64,000 bases of DNA from Bradyrhizobium sp. (GTDB taxonomy: Bacteria; Pseudomonadota; Alphaproteobacteria; Rhizobiales; Xanthobacteraceae): positions 62,001-126,000 of the forward strand of contig NZ_JALHLP010000010.1 in NCBI RefSeq assembly GCF_022844465.1, read 5' to 3'. Positions 1 to 8,698 of this stretch are shown one piece after another (position 1 is the stretch's first letter; each line of letters begins with the position of its first letter). The notes under the pieces were generated by a model. The model ran no database searches. It saw nothing but the letters and a program-made list of their open reading frames with translations, and was not told the origin of the DNA. The position numbers and the translations under genes are program-made.

Positions 1-1244
1 ACGCCATCGAACGGCTGCTTGCAAGGCAAGGTTCGAACGGTTCGTTCGGCCTGTGGTCGGCCGGCGGCGAGGACGCCTGGCTGGACGCCTATGTGGTCGA
101 TTTCCTGACCCGTGCCCGCGAAAAGGGCTTTGCGGTGCCGGACGTGCTGTTCAAGAGCGCGCTCGACCGGATCAGGAATTCGGTGGTCAACGCCAACGAG
201 CCGGAAAAGGACGGCGGTCGCGATCTCGCCTACGGCCTCTACGTTCTGGCCCGTAATGGCGCGGCCCCGATCGGCGACCTGCGCTATCTCGCCGACACCA
301 AGCTCGGCAACCTCGCCACCCCGATCGCCAAATCGCAGCTCGCGGCGGCGTTGGCTCTGGTCGGCGATAAAGCGAGGGCGGAGCGGGTCTACGGCGCGGC
401 GCTCGATGCGCTGTCGCCCAAGCCTGCGATCGAGTTCGGTCGCGTCGATTACGGTTCGGCGCTGCGCGATGCGGCGGCGCTGGTCTCGCTCGCCAGCGAA
501 GGCAATGCGCCGCGGGCGACGCTGACGCAAGCGGTGCAGCGGGTCGAGGCCGCGCGCGGCCTTTCACCCTACACCTCGACGCAGGAGAATGCGTGGCTGG
601 TGCTGGCCGCACGGGCGCTGGCGAAGGAAACGCTGGCGCTCGATATCGACGGATCGCCGGTCAAGGCGGCGGTGTACCGGAGCTATGCGGCGGATGCGCT
701 GACCGGCAAGCCGATCAAGATCACCAATACCGGCGATGCGCCGGTGCAGGCGGTGGTCTCGGTTTCGGGTTCGCCGATCACGCCGGAGCCCGCGGCCTCC
801 AACGGCTTCAAGATCGAGCGCAATTACTTCACGCTCGACGGCAAGCCCGCCGACGTCAGCAAGGCCAGGCAGAACGATCGTTTCGCGGTGGTGTTGAAGA
901 TCACCGAGGCCAAGCCGGAATATGGGCACATCATGGTCGCCGATTATCTCCCGGCGGGGTTCGAGATCGACAATCCGAACCTGGTGTCGTCGGGTGACTC
1001 CGGCACGCTGGACTGGATCGAGGACGGCGAGGAGCCCGAGCATACCGAGTTCCGCGACGACCGCTTCACGGCGGCGATCGATCGCGCCGCCGACGACAAG
1101 TCGGTATTCACGGTGGCCTATGTCGTGCGCGCGGTCTCGCCCGGCAAATACGTGCTGCCGCAGGCCTATGTCGAGGACATGTACAACCCCTCGCGCTACG
1201 GCCGCACCAGCACGGGTTCGGTCGAGGTGCGTCCGGCGAAATGA
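1..1244 (+). CDS. alpha-2-macroglobulin family protein, C-terminal part (5' truncated by window edge)
   Basis: Frame open from base 3 (AIERLLARQGSNGSFGLWSAGGEDAWLDAYVVDFL...), typical bacterial A2M thioester-domain region and C-terminus; stop overlaps the start of pbpC (ATGA). Confidence 0.85.
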   Translation, partial: AIERLLARQGSNGSFGLWSAGGEDAWLDAYVVDFLTRAREKGFAVPDVLFKSALDRIRNSVVNANEPEKDGGRDLAYGLYVLARNGAAPIGDLRYLADTKLGNLATPIAKSQLAAALALVGDKARAERVYGAALDALSPKPAIEFGRVDYGSALRDAAALVSLASEGNAPRATLTQAVQRVEAARGLSPYTSTQENAWLVLAARALAKETLALDIDGSPVKAAVYRSYAADALTGKPIKITNTGDAPVQAVVSVSGSPITPEPAASNGFKIERNYFTLDGKPADVSKARQNDRFAVVLKITEAKPEYGHIMVADYLPAGFEIDNPNLVSSGDSGTLDWIEDGEEPEHTEFRDDRFTAAIDRAADDKSVFTVAYVVRAVSPGKYVLPQAYVEDMYNPSRYGRTSTGSVEVRPAK

Positions 1245-3478
1245 GCGAGCACGGGTCCCATACTTCATCGTCATGGCCGGGCTTGTCACGGCCCTCCACG
1301 TCTCCTCCGTTCGCAGCAAAGGGCGTGGATGCCCGGGCCTTCGCCTCGCCGAAGGGGCTTCGGCCCCGCAGGCGGGACAAGCCCGGGCATGACGGTACGG
1401 GTGGGCGCAGGTGGCGTTTCAAGCGTGTGGCGGCATCCGTGGTTGTCGCATTGCTGGCGGCCGCCGCTTTCGTCGCCTGGGTCGTCTCGCTCGGACCGTT
1501 GCCGCTCGAACAGGCACGAAACGTCTCGGCGACGGTCGTCGACCGCAACGGCAAGCTGCTGCGCGCCTATGCGATGGCCGACGGCCGCTGGCGGCTGCCG
1601 GTCGATGCGAAGACGGCCGTCGATCCCGGCTACATCAAGCTGCTGCTCGCCTATGAAGATCGCCGATTCCGCAGCCATGTCGGCGTCGACCCCCTGGCGT
1701 TGGGGCGAGCGGCGCTGCAACTCGTCACGCGCGGGCATATCGTCTCCGGCGGCTCGACCATCACCATGCAGCTGGCGCGGCTGATCGAACCGCGCCGCGA
1801 GCGCTCGGTCTACGCCAAGCTGCGCCAGATCGTGCGCGCGGTGCAGATCGAGCGGCAGTTCGGCAAGGACGAGATTCTCGACCTCTATCTGACGCTGGCG
1901 CCGTTCGGCGGCAATCTCGAGGGCGTCCGCGCCGCTTCCATCGCCTATTTCGGCAAGGAGCCGAGAAGGCTTTCGCTCGGCGAATCCGCGCTGCTGGTCG
2001 CGCTGCCGCAGTCGCCGGAGCGCCGGCGGCTCGATCGTCACCCGCAGGCCGCCCAAGCCGCACGCGACCGGGTGCTCGGCCGGATGGTCGAGGACGGGGT
2101 TGTATCGCCGGAGGACGCGATTCAGGCGAGGGCGGTCGCCGTGCCGCGGCTGCGCAAGCCGATGCCGATTCTCGCGCCACATTCCTCGGACGCTGCGATG
2201 GCGACGATGAAGGATGTGCGGGTTGTCAGGCTGACGCTGGAGTCGAGCCTGCAAAAGACCCTGGAGACGCTGGCGCGCGATCGCGCGATGGCGCAGGGGC
2301 CGAACCTCTCGGTCGCCATCATGGCGGTCGACAATGAAAGCGGCGACGTGCTGGCCCGCGTCGGCTCATCGGACTATTTCGACGAGCGCTGCGCCGGGCA
2401 GGTCGACATGACCCGCGCGGTGCGCTCGCCCGGATCGACGCTGAAGCCATTCATCTACGGGCTCGCGTTCGAGGACGGTTTTGTCCATCCCGAGAGCCTG
2501 ATAGACGACCGGCCGATCCGCTTCGGCTCGTATGCGCCGGAAAATTTCGACATGACGTTTCAGGGCACGGTGCCGGTGCGCAAGGCGCTGCAACTCTCCC
2601 TGAACGTGCCGGCGATTGCGCTGCTGGATCGCGTCGGCTCCAGCCGGCTGTCGTCGCGCTTGAGGCAGGCCGGCGGCCATCTGGTGTTGCCGAAGGATGA
2701 GGCGCCGGGGCTGGCGATGGGGCTGGGCGGCGTTGGCGTTACCTTGCAGGACCTGACGCAGCTCTATAGCGGACTGGCGCGGCTTGGCACCGCAAAGCCG
2801 CTGCGCGAGATCGTGCTGGCCAGCGACGACCGCGAGCCGTTGCGCCTGATGGATCAGGCGGCCGCCTGGCAGGTCGGCAATTTGCTGCTCGGGACGCCGC
2901 CGCCGGAAAACGGCGTGCATAACAAAATCGCCTTCAAGACCGGCACCAGCTACGGCTATCGCGACGCCTGGTCGATCGGCTTCGATGGCCGCATCACCAT
3001 CGGCGTGTGGGTCGGGCGTCCCGACGGCGCGCCGGTGCCGGGACTGGTTGGCCGAACCGCCGCGGCCCCGATCCTGTTCGACGCCTTCGCCCGCACCGGC
3101 AAGGTCCCGGCGGCGCTGCCGAAGCCGCCGAAGGGAACGCTGCTTGCCAGCAACGCCAAGCTGCCGTTGCCGCTGCGTCGGTTCCGTCCCATCGGCGAAC
3201 TGCTCAGGGTCGGCAACGATCAGTCGCCGCGCATCCAGTTTCCGCTGAACGGTGCGCGAATCGACGTCGATCGTTCGGGCGACAGAAAGGCCGCACTGAT
3301 GCCGGTCAAGGTGGCCGGCGGCGTGCTGCCGCTGACCATGCTGGTCAACGGTGTTTCAGTCGGCGAGATCGACAGCCGGCGCCAGCGGCTGGTCGATCCG
3401 CCGGGGCCGGGTTTTGCCCGGTTGACGGTGATCGATGCGACCGGCGCGGCCGACACCGTCGTGATCCGGGTGCAGTGA
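1241..3478 (+). CDS. pbpC: penicillin-binding protein 1C (start uncertain; GTG at 1427 is an alternative)
   Basis: Transglycosylase region (YEDRRFRSHVGVDPLALGRA...GGSTITMQLARL), transpeptidase STLKPF and KTGTSYGYRDAW motifs; adjacent to A2M as in the yfhM-pbpC pair. Confidence 0.9.
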   Translation: MSEHGSHTSSSWPGLSRPSTSPPFAAKGVDARAFASPKGLRPRRRDKPGHDGTGGRRWRFKRVAASVVVALLAAAAFVAWVVSLGPLPLEQARNVSATVVDRNGKLLRAYAMADGRWRLPVDAKTAVDPGYIKLLLAYEDRRFRSHVGVDPLALGRAALQLVTRGHIVSGGSTITMQLARLIEPRRERSVYAKLRQIVRAVQIERQFGKDEILDLYLTLAPFGGNLEGVRAASIAYFGKEPRRLSLGESALLVALPQSPERRRLDRHPQAAQAARDRVLGRMVEDGVVSPEDAIQARAVAVPRLRKPMPILAPHSSDAAMATMKDVRVVRLTLESSLQKTLETLARDRAMAQGPNLSVAIMAVDNESGDVLARVGSSDYFDERCAGQVDMTRAVRSPGSTLKPFIYGLAFEDGFVHPESLIDDRPIRFGSYAPENFDMTFQGTVPVRKALQLSLNVPAIALLDRVGSSRLSSRLRQAGGHLVLPKDEAPGLAMGLGGVGVTLQDLTQLYSGLARLGTAKPLREIVLASDDREPLRLMDQAAAWQVGNLLLGTPPPENGVHNKIAFKTGTSYGYRDAWSIGFDGRITIGVWVGRPDGAPVPGLVGRTAAAPILFDAFARTGKVPAALPKPPKGTLLASNAKLPLPLRRFRPIGELLRVGNDQSPRIQFPLNGARIDVDRSGDRKAALMPVKVAGGVLPLTMLVNGVSVGEIDSRRQRLVDPPGPGFARLTVIDATGAADTVVIRVQ
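1268..1394. repeat. dispersed palindromic repeat (PGLSRP...DKPGHD type) inside the annotated pbpC 5' end
   Basis: Terminal inverted repeats cgtcatggccgggcttgtc (1269-1287) and gacaagcccgggcatgacg (1376-1394), 18/19 complementary; family recognised from Bradyrhizobiaceae intergenic regions. Confidence 0.8.
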
Positions 3479-3557
3479 CAAAAAAGGACCGGGGGACAGC
3501 CGGATAGGCGGAATTTGTGGTGTTGTTTGCAGTGCGGTTTCATCGTATGCGAACAAG

Positions 3558-5300
3558 ATGGTTGAAACCGTCCAACCCCCGCGCTTTGGAGCAGGCCAAC
3601 AGTCTGTGAAGCCTGCGAATTCGAGCCGCAGGCTGGTCGCCGCGTTCGACCTTGCGACAGCGAACCATCTGCGCGCCATCCTGTTCCTGACGTTGTGCGC
3701 GCTGGTGCTTTTCCTGCCCGGCTTCTTCAACATCCCGGCCATCGACCGCGACGAGGCGCGGTTCGCGCAGGCGACCAAGCAGATGGTCGAAAGCGACGAT
3801 TTCGTCGACATCCGCTTTCAGGACGACGTCCGCTACAAGAAGCCGGTCGGCATCTATTGGATGCAGGCCGCCGTGGTCGAGGGCGCGTCCGCGCTCGGCC
3901 TGCCGCGCGCCCAGCTTCGGATCTGGCTCTACCGCATACCCTCCCTGGTCGGCGCCATCGGCGCGGTGCTGCTGACCTATTGGGCCGCGCTCGCCTTCGT
4001 GACGCGTCGCGGGGCGGCGCTGGCCGCGCTGATGATGGCCAGTTCCGTGCTGCTCGGCGCCGAAGCGCGGCTGGCCAAGACCGACGCGATGCTGCTGTTG
4101 ACCGTGGTCGCGGCAATGGGCGCGATGGCCCGGGTCTATCTGTCGTGGCAGCGCGGCGAGGATCCGGCGCGGCCACCCTGGGGTGCGCCGGCGGTGTTCT
4201 GGACGGCGCTGGCCGGCGGTATCCTGCTCAAGGGGCCGCTGATCCTGCTGTTCGTCGGATTGACCATTCTGGCGCTCGCGATCCTCGACCGTTCGGTGGC
4301 GTGGCTTTCGCGGATGCGCCCGGTCTGGGGACTGATGTGGACGCTGGTGCTGGTGCTGCCGTGGTTCGTCGCGATCTTCTGGCGCGCCGGCGATACGTTC
4401 TTTTCCAACTCGCTCGGCGGCGACATGTTGAGCAAGCTCGGCGCGCAGGAATCCCATGGCGCGCCGCCCGGCCTCTATCTGCTGCTTTTCTGGGTGACGT
4501 TCTGGCCGGGGGCGGCGCTGGCGGGAATGGCGGCGCCGGCGGTGTGGCGCGCGCGGCGGGAGCCCGGCGCGCAGTATCTGCTGGCGTGGCTGGCCCCGTC
4601 TTGGATCGTGTTCGAACTCGTCCTGACCAAGCTTCCGCACTATGTGTTGCCGCTCTATCCGGCGATTGCAATCCTCACTGCCGGGGCGCTGGAACGCCGG
4701 GTCCTGTCGCGATCATGGTTGCGGCGCGGCGCGGCTTGGTGGTTCGCCATTCCGGTGCTGGCGTCGGTAATCGCCGTGGTTGGGGCGATCAAGCTGACCC
4801 ATCAGCCGGCGTTTCCGGCCTGGCCGTTTCTGGCGGGTGCGATGGTCTTCGGCCTGATCGCCTGGTGGATGTTCGAGGACAGCCGCGCCGAGCGTTCGCT
4901 CTTGAACGCCGTGGTCGCCGCGATGTTCCTGTCGGTCGGGATCTACGGCGTGGTCATGCCGTCACTGAAGACGCTGTTCCCGAGCGCCGAGGTCGCGCGC
5001 GCGCTTCGCAACGTCGTCTGCGTCGGGCCCAAGGCCGCCGCCGCGGGCTTTCACGAGCCGAGCCTGGTTTTCATGGTCGGGACCGGCACCTTGCTGACGG
5101 ACGGATCGGGCGCCGCCGATTTCCTTGGGCAGGGCAGTTGCCGTTTCGCGCTGGTGGAATCGCGCTCGGAGCGCGTCTTCGTCCAGCGCGCGGAGGCCAT
5201 CGGGCTGCGCTACAACGCGGCGAAGCGCATCGAAGGTTACAATATCTCGCAGGGCAGGGCGATCTCGATCGCCATTTTCCGCTCGGAAGGCACGGAGTAA
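3558..5300 (+). CDS. GT39/ArnT-type glycosyltransferase, polytopic membrane protein
   Basis: FFNIPAIDRDEARFAQATKQMVES...RYKKPVGIYWMQ motif typical of ArnT/PMT-like transferases, many TM segments. Confidence 0.85.
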   Translation: MVETVQPPRFGAGQQSVKPANSSRRLVAAFDLATANHLRAILFLTLCALVLFLPGFFNIPAIDRDEARFAQATKQMVESDDFVDIRFQDDVRYKKPVGIYWMQAAVVEGASALGLPRAQLRIWLYRIPSLVGAIGAVLLTYWAALAFVTRRGAALAALMMASSVLLGAEARLAKTDAMLLLTVVAAMGAMARVYLSWQRGEDPARPPWGAPAVFWTALAGGILLKGPLILLFVGLTILALAILDRSVAWLSRMRPVWGLMWTLVLVLPWFVAIFWRAGDTFFSNSLGGDMLSKLGAQESHGAPPGLYLLLFWVTFWPGAALAGMAAPAVWRARREPGAQYLLAWLAPSWIVFELVLTKLPHYVLPLYPAIAILTAGALERRVLSRSWLRRGAAWWFAIPVLASVIAVVGAIKLTHQPAFPAWPFLAGAMVFGLIAWWMFEDSRAERSLLNAVVAAMFLSVGIYGVVMPSLKTLFPSAEVARALRNVVCVGPKAAAAGFHEPSLVFMVGTGTLLTDGSGAADFLGQGSCRFALVESRSERVFVQRAEAIGLRYNAAKRIEGYNISQGRAISIAIFRSEGTE

Positions 5301-5301
5301 G

Positions 5302-6147
5302 ATGTCCGCGAACTCCGCCGGCGGCGAAGCCGGGAATTATGCTTCGCGGTTCGTGAAGCTGGCGTGGTTGTCGCTGGCTCAGCTGGTGCGCCGGCCGTCG
5401 CATTCGCGGCGGGCGGAGGCCGCGCGCCGCGCGGCGCGACATGTCTTGTGGCTGGCGGCCGGTCTTGGCGTCGCGATCATCGTGCTGATGTTCATGCTCG
5501 ATGCGTGGGGAATCGGCCTGATGCCGACACGAGGCTCTCCTTCGCTGTGGTGGGTCCGGATTCTCACCGATCTCGCCAAGGAGAAGTACGTGCTGTGGAC
5601 GCTGGCCGGATTGCTGCTCGCAATCGCCTTCGTCGCACCGGCCTTGCGAGGATCGTCGCGATCGCTGCTGCTCGGTCTGGGGACGCGGCTGCAGTTCCTC
5701 TTTCTCGCGGTAGGGATTTCCAATCTCGTGACCGACGTTCTGAAATGGGGCGTCGGTCGCGGCCGGCCGTTTGTCGGCGGTGAGGCCAACGCCTTCAACT
5801 TCTCTCACTTTGCCTGGGATAGGGCCTATTACAGTTTCCCTTCCGGGCACGCCACGACCGCCTTTGCGCTTGCTTTCGCCGTGTCCGCCCTGTGGCCGAA
5901 GGCGCGCATGGTCATGGCCGTTTATGCCTTGATCATTGCCGCGACCCGCCTGGTGCTGCTTTCCCATCATCCGAGCGACGTCGTGGCCGGCGCGCTGGTC
6001 GGGATCATCTGCGCGATGTTCGTGCGATACTGGTTTGCGGCCCGTCGCCTCGGATTTGCGATCCAGCGCGACGGCAGCATTGTGTCGCTTGCAGGGCCTT
6101 CCGCGGCGCGCTTCAAAAGGGTTGCCCGCGGCGCTTCAGCCCCATAA
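5302..6147 (+). CDS. PAP2-family phosphatase
   Basis: KWGVGRGRP...SFPSGHATTAFALAF...SHHPSDVVAGALVG PAP2 signature; ATG at 5302 just after the upstream stop. Confidence 0.88.
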   Translation: MSANSAGGEAGNYASRFVKLAWLSLAQLVRRPSHSRRAEAARRAARHVLWLAAGLGVAIIVLMFMLDAWGIGLMPTRGSPSLWWVRILTDLAKEKYVLWTLAGLLLAIAFVAPALRGSSRSLLLGLGTRLQFLFLAVGISNLVTDVLKWGVGRGRPFVGGEANAFNFSHFAWDRAYYSFPSGHATTAFALAFAVSALWPKARMVMAVYALIIAATRLVLLSHHPSDVVAGALVGIICAMFVRYWFAARRLGFAIQRDGSIVSLAGPSAARFKRVARGASAP

Positions 6148-6217
6148 AAGCGGACGCCGCCAGGCGGCCGGATGCCCCGGCGCCAGGCCCGTCCAAACCA
6201 GCCAGACGAGTTCCGAT

Positions 6218-6961
6218 TTGACTACTGCCGACAATGATGCGGTCGCCGTTTCCATCGTTGTGCCGGTGCGCAACGAAGCGGACAATGTTGCGCCGCTGAT
6301 CGCGGAAATCGTCCGCGCGCTCGAGGGCCGATGGGTCTACGAGATCATCTTTGTCGATGACGGCTCAACCGATGCGACCTGCGAGCGGCTGATGGCGCTG
6401 ATGAAGCAGCATCGCCAGCTTCGGCAACTGAAACACGCCAGATCCTCCGGGCAGTCGGCGGCGGTACGCAGCGGCGTGCGCGCCGCGCGTGGCGCCATTG
6501 TGGCTACGCTCGACGGCGATGGGCAGAACGATCCGGCGTTCCTGCCGGACCTGATCTCGGCGGTTGAGGGTGGAAACGGCCGGGTGGGTCTTGCGGCGGG
6601 CCAGCGGGTCAGACGCCAGGACACCGGCTTCAAGAAGTTGCAGTCGAAGATCGCCAACGGCGTGCGCAAGGCGATCTTGAGCGACGGTACCCGGGACACC
6701 GGCTGCGGACTGAAAGCGTTCCGACGCGAGGTGTTCCTCTCGATGCCTTACTTCGACGGGCTGCATCGCTTTCTGCCGGCGCTGGTGCGGCGGGAAGGCT
6801 TCGATATTGCCTATGTCGACGTGATCGACCGTCCTCGCCATTCCGGCGCCTCGAATTATGGCTTCTTCGACCGGCTCTGGATCGGCATCCTGGATCTCGC
6901 CGGCGTGTGGTGGCTGATCCGTCGCAAGAAGCCCACCCCCGCCGTCACCGAGGTTTGCTGA
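6218..6961 (+). CDS. GT2 family glycosyltransferase (polyprenyl-phosphate sugar synthase-like)
   Basis: VSIVVPVRNEADNVAPLIAEIVRAL...IIFVDDGSTDAT...LDGDGQNDP; probable TTG start at 6218. Confidence 0.85.
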   Translation: MTTADNDAVAVSIVVPVRNEADNVAPLIAEIVRALEGRWVYEIIFVDDGSTDATCERLMALMKQHRQLRQLKHARSSGQSAAVRSGVRAARGAIVATLDGDGQNDPAFLPDLISAVEGGNGRVGLAAGQRVRRQDTGFKKLQSKIANGVRKAILSDGTRDTGCGLKAFRREVFLSMPYFDGLHRFLPALVRREGFDIAYVDVIDRPRHSGASNYGFFDRLWIGILDLAGVWWLIRRKKPTPAVTEVC

Positions 6962-7299
6962 TGTTCATCCAGTTCGGGCAGGCGTTCGGCGATTATCTCT
7001 ACGACGTCTTCGTGGCCAAGTTCGATTTCTGGCTGGCGTTCGGGCTGGTCGCGCAACTGCTGTTCACGGCGCGCTTCCTGGTGCAATGGATATCGAGCGA
7101 ACGCGCCGGACGCAGCGTGGTGCCGATGGCGTTCTGGTTCTTCTCGATGGCGGGCGGGGTGATGACGCTGGTCTACGGCATCGCCAAGCGCGAACCCGTG
7201 ATCATCATCGGCCAGTCGCTGGCCACGATCATCTACATCAGAAACATCATGCTGATCGTCAAGAACCGCGGCACCGCCTCGAAAACGCTGGACCGCTGA
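6961..7299 (+). CDS. lipid-A-disaccharide synthase N-terminal-like (LABNT) small membrane protein
   Basis: LLFTARFLVQWISSERAGRSVVPMAFWFFSMAGGVMTLVYGIAKREPVIIIGQSLATIIYIRNI; start overlaps GT2 stop. Confidence 0.85.
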   Translation: MFIQFGQAFGDYLYDVFVAKFDFWLAFGLVAQLLFTARFLVQWISSERAGRSVVPMAFWFFSMAGGVMTLVYGIAKREPVIIIGQSLATIIYIRNIMLIVKNRGTASKTLDR

Positions 7300-7302
7300 T
7301 TG

Positions 7303-7317
7303 GTAAACGGAGCTTAA
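7303..7317 (+). promoter_or_regulatory. candidate CtrA-like site (GTAA-N7-TTAA)
   Basis: gtaaacggagcttaa, one mismatch to TTAA-N7-TTAA, upstream of the PilZ gene. Confidence 0.35.
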
Positions 7318-7424
7318 CCAAAGTCGTTACATTGCGAGGTGTTGCGATAGGCCAATTCCAACAATTCTTCGCTAAAGCTGATGCACCATCGGGTGAATCA
7401 TATCGACCAGGGCCAGGGATCAAC

Positions 7425-7670
7425 ATGTTAGCGAATCGCCGCAGAAGCGAACGTCGTATGTGCAGCAACTTTGCCAAGATACAATTCGGCACCGGCGGCT
7501 TGCCGCGCGATTGCATGATCTCGGACATGTCGGATGGCGGGGTCAAGATCATCGCTGAGTATCCGGAGATCCCGACGGAATTTACGGTGATTTTCTCTGA
7601 AGGTCGGCCCCGGCAGTGCAAGCTGGCCTGGCGAATCGGTTGCGAACTGGGCGCGCAGTTCGTCGACTAG
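7425..7670 (+). CDS. PilZ domain protein
   Basis: ANRRRSERRMCSNFAKIQF...CMISDMSDGGVKIIAEYPEIPTEFTVIFSEG...CKLAWRIGCELGAQFVD; RRxxR and DxSxxG motifs. Confidence 0.85.
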   Translation: MLANRRRSERRMCSNFAKIQFGTGGLPRDCMISDMSDGGVKIIAEYPEIPTEFTVIFSEGRPRQCKLAWRIGCELGAQFVD

Positions 7671-7775
7671 GCGGATCCGGCGAACGCGGTTTCGCCGGGA
7701 TCGGCGCCAAATCGCGGGCTATGTGCCCACAAAGCCCGCTGATGCGGTCGCTGACCGCCGTCAAGGTCCGACGGC

Positions 7776-7796
7776 TTAACCTGAATTTAGGGTTAA
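7776..7796. promoter_or_regulatory. TTAACC-N9-GGTTAA inverted repeat, candidate CtrA-type operator
   Basis: ttaacctgaatttagggttaa; also reads TTAA-N7-TTAG; about 42 bp upstream of the tadD-like ATG. Confidence 0.4.
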
Positions 7797-7838
7797 TCTG
7801 TGAGGGTCGCGGACAGTTGCCTCTGCGAGTACCCGCCG

Positions 7839-8663
7839 ATGTTTCCCAAGCCGCCTCCGCCGTTCCGTCGCGCGCGACTTCTGGCGTGCACCGCTACCCT
7901 AATCGCAGCCTTCGGGCTCGGCGGCTGCCAGACTGCGGGGCTGGACATCACGGGCTCGCTCGGCGAGAGCGCCGAACCGGGGCGCGCCGCCGATCCGCGG
8001 CGTGAGGTCGAACTCTATCAGGAGCGCTACCGCGCCAACCCAAAGGACGCCGAGGCAGCGCTGAAATACGGTAAGGCTCTTCGCGTGGCGGGACAACGGG
8101 CGCAGGCGGTCGCGGTGCTCGAGCAGGCCACCATCGCCCATCCCAGCAACAAGGCGCTGCTCGCCGGCTATGGCCGGGCCCTGGCGGATGCAGGCAATTT
8201 CCAGCAGGCCTTCGACGTGCTTGGACGCGCCCACAGCCCCGACGATCCTGACTGGCGGTTGCTCTCGGCCCAGGGTGCGACGCTGGATCAGCTCGGACGA
8301 TATGAGGAGGCGCGGCAGTACTATACGAGCGCCCTGAAGATCGCGCCGGAGGAGCCGTCGGTGCTGTCCAATCTCGGGCTCTCCTATGTGCTCTCCAAGG
8401 AACTGCCCCGTGCGGAGGAGACGCTGCGCCGCGCCCATGATCGGGCGGGGACGGATCCGCGGGTGAGAGCCAACCTGGCGCTGGCCGTCGGCCTGCAGGG
8501 GCGTTTCGCCGAAGCCGAAAAAATCGTGAGGGCAGACCTGCCGGCCGAGGAAGCCGCCGTGAAGGTCACGCAGTTGAAACGCATGCTGTCGCGCAAGGAA
8601 AATGAGAACGCGCGCGCCGAGGTCCAGAAGATGCCCATTGCGCCTACGGGTCGCGCCAACTGA
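7839..8663 (+). CDS. tadD: TadD-like tetratricopeptide-repeat lipoprotein
   Basis: Lipobox LGGCQ, TPR repeats (AALKYGKALR..., AEETLRRAHD...), adjacent to Tad genes. Confidence 0.75.
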   Translation: MFPKPPPPFRRARLLACTATLIAAFGLGGCQTAGLDITGSLGESAEPGRAADPRREVELYQERYRANPKDAEAALKYGKALRVAGQRAQAVAVLEQATIAHPSNKALLAGYGRALADAGNFQQAFDVLGRAHSPDDPDWRLLSAQGATLDQLGRYEEARQYYTSALKIAPEEPSVLSNLGLSYVLSKELPRAEETLRRAHDRAGTDPRVRANLALAVGLQGRFAEAEKIVRADLPAEEAAVKVTQLKRMLSRKENENARAEVQKMPIAPTGRAN

Positions 8664-8698
8664 CGTCCGCCGACGCTTCGTGCCGGTCAGTGCACATC

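Noticed and set aside
3540-4640. 366-aa minus-strand ORF antisense to the GT39 gene
   Set aside because: Antisense shadow ORF rich in R/H/Q with no recognisable domain.
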